DNA of 64,000 nucleotides from Thermodesulfovibrio sp. GTDB lineage: Bacteria; Nitrospirota; Thermodesulfovibrionia; Thermodesulfovibrionales; UBA6898. This document shows, one piece after another, positions 19,046-27,069 of the stretch (its first letter is position 1; the number at the start of each line of letters is the position of its first letter). The translations under genes and the position numbers were made by a program. The notes under the pieces were generated by a model. That model had not been told where the DNA came from. It ran no database searches and worked only from the letters and a program-made list of their open reading frames with translations. The stretch is from positions 1 through 64,000 of the forward strand of contig PNOC01000008.1 of the NCBI GenBank assembly GCA_013824615.1, read 5' to 3'.

Positions 19046-20316
19046 AGGTTACGTGTAATATCGATGTCCATCACCTCACCCGGGTTGAGGGGCATGGCAA
19101 TATAAAGATTTCCATAAAAGAAGGCAGACTTGAACAGGCGACCTGGGAGGTGGTAGAAACCCCGCGTTTTTTTGAGGCGCTGCTTGTCGGCAAGAAATGG
19201 GACAATGCCCCCTGGATCTGCGGCAGGATCTGTGGCATCTGCTCGATTGGACATACCCTTGCCAGCATCCGGGCGATCGAAAATGCCTTTGGCATGGTTC
19301 CTTCTGAACAGACAAGGAAGCTGCGGATTCTGCTGAAGCATATGGAAACACTTCAGAGCCATGTGCTGCACCTCTATTTTCTGTCGGCGCCCGATTTTCT
19401 TGATGTGGGAAGCGTATTCCCGCTGATCAACTCGCACCCTGATGTCGTGAAGATGGCCGCACGGCTGAAGCTTCTTGCAAATGATATCTGCGATTGCGTC
19501 GGCGGACGGCGGCTCCATCCGACGAGGACCGTGGTCGGAGGCTTTACCATGCTGCCGGAAAAAGCTGAACTGGAAAAGTTTAGAAGCAGGCTGCTTGATG
19601 CAATAAAGGATCTGCTCGCCACAGCCGAAATATTCAAGACCTTCAGCCTCCCTGATTTTGTGCGGGAGACTGAATTTGTCTCACTTAAAGGCGACAACGA
19701 TTATCCGTTCATTGGCGGTGATCTGGTCTCGACAGACGGGGTTGTCCGCAAAGAAGACGAATACCTTCAGATGACAAATGAGTATCTCGTTGCCCAGTCA
19801 ACATCCAAATGGAGCAAACTCTCGCGCGGGTCCTTTGCGGTCGGTGCGCTGGCAAGGGTGAACAATAACTTCGCGTTCCTTGATCCTGCTGCCAGAGAGG
19901 TCGCAATCTCCTTTGGGCTGAAACCGGTTACCCATAATCCGTACATGAATAATATTGCTCAACTGGTTGAGTCTGTCCATGTTGTCATGGAATCTGTTGC
20001 CTTGATCGATGACCTGCTCGGCTCTCCATGGGTTGCCCCGCGACAGCCGGTCACCCCCCGGCAGGGCATTGGAGTAGGCGCAGTAGAAGTGCCAAGGGGC
20101 ATTCTCTACCATTGTTATGAGTTCGACGGGACCGGCCATATTGTCAAGTGCGATTGTGTTATCCCGACAAGCCAGAACCATGCGAATATCCAGCATGACC
20201 TTGCCGCCCTTGCCGGCAAATTCGCTGCGGAAGGAATGCAGGACAGAAAGCTTGAACTGCTGGCAGAAATGCTCGTCAGATCATACGATCCCTGCATCTC
20301 CTGCTCGGTCCATTAG
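19042..20316 (+). CDS. hydA: NiFe hydrogenase large (alpha) subunit, lacking a C-terminal tail
   Basis: The catalytic subunit (424 aa) binds the NiFe centre through two CxxC pairs: RICGICSIGH (about 59-68) and the terminal DPCISCSVH. HHLTRVEGHGNIKI near the N-terminus is the standard L0-type motif. The coding frame stops directly after the final histidine. In most NiFe hydrogenases a tail of several residues follows this His and is removed by a dedicated protease once nickel is in place; here there is nothing to cut. No hyp maturation genes are in the window. The four-gene operon order and motifs favour a group 3b NADP(H)-linked enzyme. Confidence 0.93.
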   Translation: MKVTCNIDVHHLTRVEGHGNIKISIKEGRLEQATWEVVETPRFFEALLVGKKWDNAPWICGRICGICSIGHTLASIRAIENAFGMVPSEQTRKLRILLKHMETLQSHVLHLYFLSAPDFLDVGSVFPLINSHPDVVKMAARLKLLANDICDCVGGRRLHPTRTVVGGFTMLPEKAELEKFRSRLLDAIKDLLATAEIFKTFSLPDFVRETEFVSLKGDNDYPFIGGDLVSTDGVVRKEDEYLQMTNEYLVAQSTSKWSKLSRGSFAVGALARVNNNFAFLDPAAREVAISFGLKPVTHNPYMNNIAQLVESVHVVMESVALIDDLLGSPWVAPRQPVTPRQGIGVGAVEVPRGILYHCYEFDGTGHIVKCDCVIPTSQNHANIQHDLAALAGKFAAEGMQDRKLELLAEMLVRSYDPCISCSVH

Positions 20317-20330
20317 CCGGTGTCCGGCCC

Positions 20331-21104
20331 TTGTCCGTGCGTTTCATAAAACTGCTCCTTGAATACAATGGTGCGGGATACCAGGGCTGGCAAACCCAGA
20401 AGACCGGCAGAACAATACAGGATATCATCTGTGCGACAATTGCATCCATCACAGGCGAAGATGTCCGGCTTACCGGGGCAAGCAGGACAGATGCCGGGGT
20501 CCATGCTCTTGGCCAGGTTGCAGCCTTCAGTACAGCATCCGCTCTCCCGCCGGAAATAATCCAACGTGCCTTGAATGCGAAGCTGCCTTCTGATATCCGC
20601 ATACTGGCGGCTGAAGAGACCTCGGGGGAATTTCATCCCCGGTATGATGCAATCCGTAAAAGCTATTTTTATCTGATTTCAACCAGCAGGGTGCGCTCTG
20701 CCTTTTTTTCTCCTTACCTTTGGTATATCCCGGCCGACCTTGACCTCGTCTCCATGCGTGAGGCAGCAGCAGCTCTGCTGGGTGAGCATGACTTTTCGGC
20801 CTTCAGGGGGGCAGGCTGCGGCGCGAAGACGACCATCCGGACGGTTAATTCTCTCGATATAACCGGTGCCGGAGAAATCAGCTTTATGACCGCCTCAATT
20901 CCAGGGGATTTTATAAAGATCAGGATCGAGGCAAATGCATTTTTGAGGCATATGGTAAGGAATATTGTCGGGACGCTTGCTGATGTGGGCAGCGGGAAGA
21001 CTTCTGTCGAAGAATTTTCCCGGATCCTTGCGTCCTGTGACAGGACCCTGGCCGGTCCCACTGCCCCGCCGCAGGGGCTCTTTCTGGAGCAGCTTATCTA
21101 CTGA
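20331..21104 (+). CDS. truA: tRNA pseudouridine(38-40) synthase TruA
   Basis: TruA converts U38-U40 in tRNA anticodon arms to pseudouridine. The protein (257 aa) shows LLEYNGAGYQGWQTQ, the catalytic aspartate in ASRTDAGVHALGQVA, KSYFYLI, FLRHMVRNIVGTLADVGSGK and the APPQGLFLEQLIY end, all family landmarks. Candidate starts are TTG 20331 and GTG 20337; either keeps the core intact. It follows hydA by 14 bases and could be read from the hydrogenase transcript. Its tail overlaps the convergent HD-domain gene by 11 bases. Confidence 0.95.
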   Translation: MSVRFIKLLLEYNGAGYQGWQTQKTGRTIQDIICATIASITGEDVRLTGASRTDAGVHALGQVAAFSTASALPPEIIQRALNAKLPSDIRILAAEETSGEFHPRYDAIRKSYFYLISTSRVRSAFFSPYLWYIPADLDLVSMREAAAALLGEHDFSAFRGAGCGAKTTIRTVNSLDITGAGEISFMTASIPGDFIKIRIEANAFLRHMVRNIVGTLADVGSGKTSVEEFSRILASCDRTLAGPTAPPQGLFLEQLIY

Positions 21105-21669
21105 AAAGCCGGTGCAGCTCCTCGAACCTCCTGAGGTTCTCCTCCCCGTATCTGCCAATCTCCGCCCTCACCTTCTCCAGAGACTTTTCAACCGAAAGCG
21201 ACTCGATCCTCTTTGAGAAAAACTTGTCTGCATAGCAGATGATCTTCTCCTCAAGAGAGACCGGGAGCATATCCCGCTTCGGCAGCGGAAGGTCATGCTT
21301 TTCGATATCAGCGATGCTCAGCCCGACACCCGTATGCCGTTCGCAGACCAGGGCGTGGACCGGGAGGCCTTCCTTTTCGAGCAGTTCGCGGCCCAGATAG
21401 CCATGGCAGATATATTCCTCGTCGCCAAAGCATCCCAGGCCCGGAGCATCGGTCAGGAAGATTCCGATGTCATGCAGCATGGCAGCCTCCTGAATGAAAA
21501 CAACATCAGGAGAGAGATGACCTGCAGCCTCTGCAGCAGCCAGGGCCTTTGCTGTGACCACTCTTGAATGCTCGACCAGGATCTCGTAAGCAAGGGATTC
21601 CGGGGGATAGTATTTTGTGATCAGCGCAACAGGGTCGATCCTGCCATTTATCCCTTTATCCGGTCTCAT
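21094..21669 (-). CDS. HD-domain phosphohydrolase, uncharacterised
   Basis: A 191-residue stand-alone HD domain. The metal site is visible as H in LVEHSRVVTAKAL, HD in EAAMLHDIGIFLTD, H in YICHGYLGRELL and H in LVCERHTGVG, with the distal D in IICYADKFFSK. The HDIG-type spacing is that of small HD phosphohydrolases of unknown substrate. The following residues are a charged helical tail. It overlaps the MscS gene by four bases, so the two leftward genes are co-expressed. No substrate can be named. Confidence 0.78.
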   Translation of the reverse strand: MRPDKGINGRIDPVALITKYYPPESLAYEILVEHSRVVTAKALAAAEAAGHLSPDVVFIQEAAMLHDIGIFLTDAPGLGCFGDEEYICHGYLGRELLEKEGLPVHALVCERHTGVGLSIADIEKHDLPLPKRDMLPVSLEEKIICYADKFFSKRIESLSVEKSLEKVRAEIGRYGEENLRRFEELHRLFSR

Positions 21670-22727
21670 GTCCTGTACTCACGCATAAAGACCGATCTCG
21701 GGAAGGGCATCCGGATGCCTTCCTTTCTGAACCGCTTCAGGACCCTCTTTCTCAGTTCATGCTGCGCAGGGGCCTGGTCGCTGAATTCCCTGACCTGGAC
21801 GGCAACAGTAAATTCCAGCGATGCCTCCCCAAAACCCGGGGAGAGATGGACAACCGGAGCAGGCTCTGTCAGTACTGCCTCGAGCTCAGCTGCCGCCTTT
21901 CCAGCCTCATCAATCAAAATCGCCTCAACCAGATCGGGGTCAGCTTCATAGCTCACACTGACCTGGATCTGAGCCATGAGTCTTTTTTCAGGAAGATGAT
22001 AGTTCGTCACAATGCTCTGGGAGAGCTTATTGTTCGGGATAACGATCATGTTGTTTGCCGGCATCCGTATCCTGGTCGTCCTCCAGGTTATATCTTCGAT
22101 GTAGCCCTCAAGCCCGTTTTCAAGCCGGATGAAATCTCCCACACGCACAGATTTTTCGACCAGGATATGAATGCCTGCAAAAAGGTTCGAGAGCGTGTCC
22201 TGGAGGGCAAGGGCGACCGCAAGGCCTCCAACGCCGAGGGCGGTGATTAGCGGGGCGATTGAGATGCCGAGGACGCTCAGTGTAACCAGAATACCGATGA
22301 CAAGAATAGACCCGTACATTATGCCGTAGGCAAGGCCGGTAGTCGGCACCGGCAGGCTCGACCGCCTGATATAGTCGCGGAATATCTTCCCGGCAAGGTT
22401 TGCTGCCGCAATCGTGATTGAGAGGATGACTATGACGTGGATGGTTTTGCTGGTGTAAAAGACATATTTTTCTGGGAGCTCAGAGAGGGCAATTCCCAGG
22501 TATAAGCCTATAGCGATGCACCAGTAGACCGAAGGGGTTTCGATAACAGGAATAATGATATCGTCCAGACGGTTTGCTGTCCTGCCGCCCCAGCGCCGAA
22601 GCAGTCTGAAGGCGGCTGCCCTGACGACCAGGAGAATCCCGGTCGCAATGATTGCGATGACTGAAGGGAGGACCGTGCTGACCAGTGCATTAGCAGACAT
22701 CGGTGCCTGCCTGTAAAAGGTTGGCAA
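21666..22727 (-). CDS. MscS-family mechanosensitive ion channel
   Basis: A 353-residue inner-membrane protein that would release solutes on osmotic downshift. Four to five hydrophobic segments occupy about residues 10-180. The pore-lining glycine/alanine-rich helix is GVGGLAVALALQDTLSNLFAGI-like (about 170-190), followed by VEKSVRVGDFIRLENGLEG and TTRIRMPANNMIVIPNNKLS, the start of the cytoplasmic beta domain, both highly characteristic. The C-terminal alpha/beta domain ends near FPRSVFMREYRT. No ligand-binding extension is seen. Confidence 0.92.
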   Translation of the reverse strand: MPTFYRQAPMSANALVSTVLPSVIAIIATGILLVVRAAAFRLLRRWGGRTANRLDDIIIPVIETPSVYWCIAIGLYLGIALSELPEKYVFYTSKTIHVIVILSITIAAANLAGKIFRDYIRRSSLPVPTTGLAYGIMYGSILVIGILVTLSVLGISIAPLITALGVGGLAVALALQDTLSNLFAGIHILVEKSVRVGDFIRLENGLEGYIEDITWRTTRIRMPANNMIVIPNNKLSQSIVTNYHLPEKRLMAQIQVSVSYEADPDLVEAILIDEAGKAAAELEAVLTEPAPVVHLSPGFGEASLEFTVAVQVREFSDQAPAQHELRKRVLKRFRKEGIRMPFPRSVFMREYRT

Positions 22728-22839
22728 AAATAATCATTTTGGGAAATACTGCCCTGGTCATTATATAATTATACATGAGCAGGAACCAGAGTTGTTCGAT
22801 ATCATCGGGGCGCTGTAACCAGAGGAGAGGGGGTCAGTA

Positions 22840-23427
22840 ATGATCAGGTACACTGGTGTCAATCATCTTGCGATGGTGACCGGCGATATGGACAGCACCA
22901 TCCGCTACTGGCGTGACCTCCTCGGGATGAGGCTTATCGCGGGCCTTGGTGATCCCGGATACCGGCATTATTTTTTTGAGATTTCGGAGCATGACATGAT
23001 CGCTTTTTTCGAATGGCCGGATGTCTCGCCGGTTGAAGAGAAGGAACATGGCCGGAGGGTCTCGGGCCGGATTGCCTTTGATCATGTCTCCTTCGGCGTA
23101 GAAGCAAAGGAGATGCTCCTGGAGCTTAAAGACCGTATTGATGCAGCGGGATTCTGGGTATCAGAGGTGATCGATCACGGCTTTATCCATTCTGTCTATA
23201 CCTTTGACCCAAACGGGATCCCGATCGAATTCAGCTGGAACATACAGGAAGTGGATATACACCTGAACCCTGCGATGCTGGATTCAGACCCCTCAGCCAT
23301 CTCGCGGGAAGGTGCAGGTCCTCAGCCGGGGATCTGGCCCGAGGTGCAGCGGGCAACCGCCTTGTCTGAGTACAGGCCATATCCGGGGCAGGGCAATCAG
23401 TTTTTTCTCCGGAAAAAGAATTCATGA
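22840..23427 (+). CDS. VOC-family (glyoxalase/dioxygenase fold) protein
   Basis: This 195-residue protein starts MIRYTGVNHLAMVTGDMDST, the usual first strand of a vicinal-oxygen-chelate module. It pairs a second module beginning GRIAFDHVSFGVE. Metal-ligand candidates are H9 of NHLAM, H of FDHVSF and the C-terminal glutamate in DPNGIPIEFSW. The C-terminal 45 residues are an extra tail. The family covers lyases, isomerases, dioxygenases and resistance proteins, so the substrate is open. A GGAGAGGGGG ribosome-binding site precedes it, and the stop overlaps the start of the phosphoesterase gene. Confidence 0.8.
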   Translation: MIRYTGVNHLAMVTGDMDSTIRYWRDLLGMRLIAGLGDPGYRHYFFEISEHDMIAFFEWPDVSPVEEKEHGRRVSGRIAFDHVSFGVEAKEMLLELKDRIDAAGFWVSEVIDHGFIHSVYTFDPNGIPIEFSWNIQEVDIHLNPAMLDSDPSAISREGAGPQPGIWPEVQRATALSEYRPYPGQGNQFFLRKKNS

Positions 23428-24566
23428 TCATCTTTCTTGTGGTCTTTTTTCTTATCTATGGGGGAATGCATGCCTATCTCTTTGTCAGGGTAAGGTCTGC
23501 CGGAATCCTCCCGCTGGCAATGACCATCCCGTTTATCCTGCTGCTTCTGCTGATGGTCTTCATGCCGGTGATCGTCCGTTATGCTGAACAGCAGGGACAT
23601 TCCTCCTTTGCGCGCATGGCGGCATGGGCAGGGTTCAGCTGGATGGGCTGGCTGCTGCTGTTTAGCGCCTATGCCCTGGTTTACGATCTCTTCCGGGGAG
23701 CTGCCGCTGTCTTTGGGAAGATCTCGCGGCAGGATGTTTCCTTTCTGGTTGCAGGGTCACGGAGGGCCCTGCTGGTTATTTTGGGGCTGTCGGTTGCCAC
23801 AACCGCATACGGTTATTTTGAGGCCAGGAAAATTCGCACCGAATACGTTCACCTGCCGTCATCCAAACTTCCGCCGGCCGTCGAGCGGCTCAGAATCGTC
23901 CAGATCTCTGATGTGCATGTCGGCTTGATCAACAGGGAGGAACATCTGCGCAGGATTGCCGGGGCAATCAAAAAGGCAGAGCCGGACATCCTGGTTTCGA
24001 CCGGAGATATGGTCGACGGCCAGGTCTGTACCTACAATGGGTATGCTGCAGTATTCAATGAAATTACCCCAAAATACGGCAAATTTGCTGTTACCGGAAA
24101 CCATGAATTCTATGCAGGGCTCAAAGAGGCGAAATGCTTTCATGCGGATGCCGGGTTTACCCTGCTCAGAGGGCAGCGGGTGACTGTCGGAAATCTTATT
24201 ACCATTGCAGGGGTCGATGACCCAACTGCAAAACAGATGAAACTCGGCCCCTCGGCAAACGAGAACGACTTGCTTGCAAATCTGCCTCCCGAGAGGTTCC
24301 GGCTCCTGCTGAAACATCGTCCGCTTGTCGATAAGTCGGTCCCCGGTCTTTTCGATCTCCAGCTCTCGGGACATGTGCATAAAGGACAGATCTTTCCCTT
24401 CAGCCTCCTGACCTGGCTCTACTATCCGGTGCAGGCAGGCCTTGCTGATCTGGGTGGCGGAAGCACGCTATACGTCAGCAGGGGAACAGGCACCTGGGGG
24501 CCCCCGCTTCGTGTCCTGTCTCCGCCCGAGGTGACCGTGATCGATATAATACGAAAGGCTCAGTAA
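23424..24566 (+). CDS. Membrane-anchored metallophosphoesterase (YaeI-like)
   Basis: The N-terminal ~130 residues hold four hydrophobic segments. The rest is a calcineurin-type phosphoesterase with ISDVHVG, STGDMVDG, GNHEFY and LSGHVHKGQ, the five metal-binding blocks of the family. The arrangement matches YaeI/YkuE-type enzymes that act on membrane lipids or nucleotides at the cytoplasmic face, but the substrate is not proven. It overlaps the upstream VOC gene by four bases. A possible stem (about 24559-24605) lies between it and the convergent next gene. Confidence 0.87.
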   Translation: MIIFLVVFFLIYGGMHAYLFVRVRSAGILPLAMTIPFILLLLLMVFMPVIVRYAEQQGHSSFARMAAWAGFSWMGWLLLFSAYALVYDLFRGAAAVFGKISRQDVSFLVAGSRRALLVILGLSVATTAYGYFEARKIRTEYVHLPSSKLPPAVERLRIVQISDVHVGLINREEHLRRIAGAIKKAEPDILVSTGDMVDGQVCTYNGYAAVFNEITPKYGKFAVTGNHEFYAGLKEAKCFHADAGFTLLRGQRVTVGNLITIAGVDDPTAKQMKLGPSANENDLLANLPPERFRLLLKHRPLVDKSVPGLFDLQLSGHVHKGQIFPFSLLTWLYYPVQAGLADLGGGSTLYVSRGTGTWGPPLRVLSPPEVTVIDIIRKAQ

Positions 24567-24599
24567 GACCAGGAAAGTAATGAGCCGTCAGCCTGGTGC

Positions 24600-24941
24600 T
24601 CACTGCATCAAGAAAATCCTCAGCAGAAGATAACAGGCAAGAGCTGTAACGGCAACGGCAAGCACAATAAGAAACGTATTGCTTGCATAGGGTTTCTTCC
24701 TGTCCGATGGCGCCGGTCCTGGCGGCCTTAGTATCTTCTTCTGCAGAGGGACCGGGTGCTCCTTCTCCGGAACCGGGGGACGCTTTCCCACCATCTGTAT
24801 ATCCAGAAGCTCCGCGCCCTTGAAATCCTTATACTCAACCTTTACCCCCTCCGGCAGGGCCATCTTCTTTTTGCATGCCGCACAAGGCTCTCCGTTGCTA
24901 ACTTCCCTATCGCAATCAGGACATTTCACCTGAATAGTCAC
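24600..24941 (-). CDS. Zinc-ribbon plus single-membrane-helix small protein
   Basis: A 113-residue protein of unknown function. A treble-clef-like zinc ribbon opens it (CPDC at about 8-11, CAAC at about 19-22). A proline- and lysine-rich linker follows, then one C-terminal membrane helix (TFLIVLAVAVTALACYLLLR). This would place the zinc ribbon in the cytoplasm with a tail anchor. It starts with GTG behind GGAGAG; TATAAT about 30 bases upstream is a likely -10 box. It stands alone. Confidence 0.7.
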   Translation of the reverse strand: MTIQVKCPDCDREVSNGEPCAACKKKMALPEGVKVEYKDFKGAELLDIQMVGKRPPVPEKEHPVPLQKKILRPPGPAPSDRKKPYASNTFLIVLAVAVTALACYLLLRIFLMQ

Positions 24942-25057
24942 CTCTCCTGTTTATTCATGTCTCTGCTCTATTATAGCGCGCTGTGCAGACGCAGACAGAT
25001 TTGTTATAATGACGAAGAACCAGACAGGGCTACAGCCAAGATGTATGAAAGGTCGCG

Positions 25058-26701
25058 GTGCCGTTTAATTCCATTCCTGCAATAGATTTTTTAAACAGGG
25101 AAAGTGAACTTGCTTACCTGAGGCGCCTGCCTGAAGTGAAGTCAGACGGCCTCACCGGCAATGTGATCCTCACCGGTGGGCGGGGCATCGGCAAGACAGA
25201 GCTTCTCAAGCAGCTTTACCTCAGACTCTTCAGGGAAGAGGGATGCACCCCTTTTTATTATTCCTTCAGGACGGCAAACCTCAAAGGCAATTATTTTGCA
25301 CGGGACTATTTTGCGAGATTTGTCAGGCAGTATATCGCTTTCCTCAGGAAAGAACCTTCCCTTGCGGAGAATGTTTCTGAGCCGCTCCAGAAGCTTATGC
25401 CGCTCGTCTCTTCCCTGGGGCTGGAATGGCTGCTGGACTGCATGGCAGATTTCCAGGTCCATCTGGATAATAACGACCTTTATTGGCAGGTCATAGCGGC
25501 GATCTCAGTACCGGTGACTGCAGCGAGGAAAGGCGGAAGACCGGTTTTTGTGATGCTGGATGACTTCGATGCGGCCGAGAACCTCTATGAATCGGTCCGT
25601 GGCGACGCACACGGGCTTACGAGCCTTTTCAGCGAGGCAATGAAAAACAGCCTTTGCCCGCATGTGATCACCGGCTCTGCCGCTGCGCTTGAAGCAATTT
25701 TCGCGGATCAGGCATTCATCGGAGGAGTAGAAAGACTGCGCCTCGGCGCCCTTCCTGACGACCTCGCCCGGCAGCTCTTCAGGTCTCTTCTCGGGAAACT
25801 GCGGCTGTCCTGTCCTGCAGAAGAATCCCTGCAGTTTTTGAATCTCCTGAGGGGCAATCCACTCTATATCAGGAACCTTGCAGCGGCAGCGCGGAAGATG
25901 CAGAAGGATAATCTGGCTGAAAAAGACCTGGTTGAATGTTACAGCATGGATGTCTCAGAGGGAGAGACGGCCCGGTACTGGTCTTCGGTATTCAGCCGGT
26001 GCACCGGGGGTGCAGCCCGGAAGAAGGCGGTGGTTAAACTCCTTATGCATTCGGTTGAAGGCGGGGGGATGGAAGGCGAAAGACTTTCGAAGGTACTGGG
26101 CCTGCGGGAGGCCGAGACAGGGGCTGCACTGGACGAACTGCAGGCGTCGGGGATACTCTCTGACCAGGAGCCATTGCTTCAGGATTTTATCCGCGGGCTT
26201 TTTCTGAGGGAGATAGAAGGAAGAACCGCTGAGCAGGTACGCGAGGCCATAGAAAAAAAGTATTCCCGGGCAAAACCTGAATCATGCTTCGAGCTGGTTA
26301 TCCCGATGGATTTGAACGCTGAGCTTGTGGCTGCCGGTGCTGTCGAGCAGATCGGAAAGAACCTTGGCCTTGACAGCGATTTCCTGAGTTTCCTTCAGCT
26401 TGCGCTGATCGAGGTCTGCATCAATGCGATCGAACACAGCGGCAGCCATGACCGGCGGATCCTGCTCAAATTCATCTCCCGGGCCGATGATATCGAGATA
26501 ACGGTTGAGAGTGCCGGCAGGCCGTTTACCCTGGATTCTCTGTCGGCTGTCCCTGCTGAGGAGAAGCTCCGTGGAGGGCAGAAAAGGGGCTGGGGGTTCA
26601 GGCTTATATCAGGGATAATGGACAACGTAAAGGTCGAGAGGGTGGGCGACCGGACAAGAGTGATACTCAATAAAAATATAAAACACAAAGAGGTGCTTTA
26701 A
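25058..26701 (+). CDS. P-loop ATPase fused to an anti-sigma-type (RsbW-like) HATPase domain
   Basis: The N-terminal part (about 10-290) is an AAA/STAND-like ATPase: Walker A TGGRGIGKT (about 39-47) and Walker B VFVMLDDFD (about 164-172). A helical middle region (about 290-400) looks like a winged-helix/sensor segment. The C-terminal 130 residues form a GHKL ATPase of the RsbW/SpoIIAB kind, with N-box LALIEVCINAIEHSGS and G-box GWGFRLISGIMD. The next gene encodes a STAS protein whose ATG overlaps this stop. I infer a partner-switch kinase whose activity is gated by the N-terminal ATPase. GTG at 25058 is the start chosen. I know no characterised protein with this exact architecture. Confidence 0.75.
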   Translation: MPFNSIPAIDFLNRESELAYLRRLPEVKSDGLTGNVILTGGRGIGKTELLKQLYLRLFREEGCTPFYYSFRTANLKGNYFARDYFARFVRQYIAFLRKEPSLAENVSEPLQKLMPLVSSLGLEWLLDCMADFQVHLDNNDLYWQVIAAISVPVTAARKGGRPVFVMLDDFDAAENLYESVRGDAHGLTSLFSEAMKNSLCPHVITGSAAALEAIFADQAFIGGVERLRLGALPDDLARQLFRSLLGKLRLSCPAEESLQFLNLLRGNPLYIRNLAAAARKMQKDNLAEKDLVECYSMDVSEGETARYWSSVFSRCTGGAARKKAVVKLLMHSVEGGGMEGERLSKVLGLREAETGAALDELQASGILSDQEPLLQDFIRGLFLREIEGRTAEQVREAIEKKYSRAKPESCFELVIPMDLNAELVAAGAVEQIGKNLGLDSDFLSFLQLALIEVCINAIEHSGSHDRRILLKFISRADDIEITVESAGRPFTLDSLSAVPAEEKLRGGQKRGWGFRLISGIMDNVKVERVGDRTRVILNKNIKHKEVL

Positions 26702-27063
26702 TGAATCCTGCTCAATTCACCGTTGACTCCAGGCTTGACGGAGACACTGCGGTCATCTACCCGAAGGGATACCTGAACAACCTTGCGGGAGAAAGTCTTG
26801 TTGCCGAGTGCGGCAGATACACCGGCAAAGGCATCAGAAAGATCGTACTCAACTTCGGTGGTACCGGCCTGATCAATTCCATCGGCATATCCCTGCTGCT
26901 TCAGATTATCGAGGACCTCAGGACGATCGAGGGCACGGTCTGCTTCTCGAATATGTCCAAGTTCCAGGTAGACACGCTCGACATGCTTGGCCTGCTGAAG
27001 CATCTGCGCATTTTTCCTGCTGAAAGTGAAGCGCTTCAGTATCTCGGCGCCGGCGCGGTATGA
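26701..27063 (+). CDS. STAS-domain anti-sigma-factor antagonist-like protein
   Basis: A 120-residue single STAS domain. The order GDTAVIYPKGYLNNLAGESL, IRKIVLNFGGTGLINSIGIS, and a C-terminal helix matches RsbV/SpoIIAA. The serine of NSIGISLLL occupies the position phosphorylated by RsbW-type kinases, although the usual D-S-x-G is N-S-I-G here. Start and stop overlap with the kinase gene (TAATG), so the two are made together. The likely role is to relay the phosphorylation state to the GAF-HD-GYP protein encoded just downstream. No sigma factor is encoded here. Confidence 0.82.
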   Translation: MNPAQFTVDSRLDGDTAVIYPKGYLNNLAGESLVAECGRYTGKGIRKIVLNFGGTGLINSIGISLLLQIIEDLRTIEGTVCFSNMSKFQVDTLDMLGLLKHLRIFPAESEALQYLGAGAV

Positions 27064-27069
27064 GCCTGC

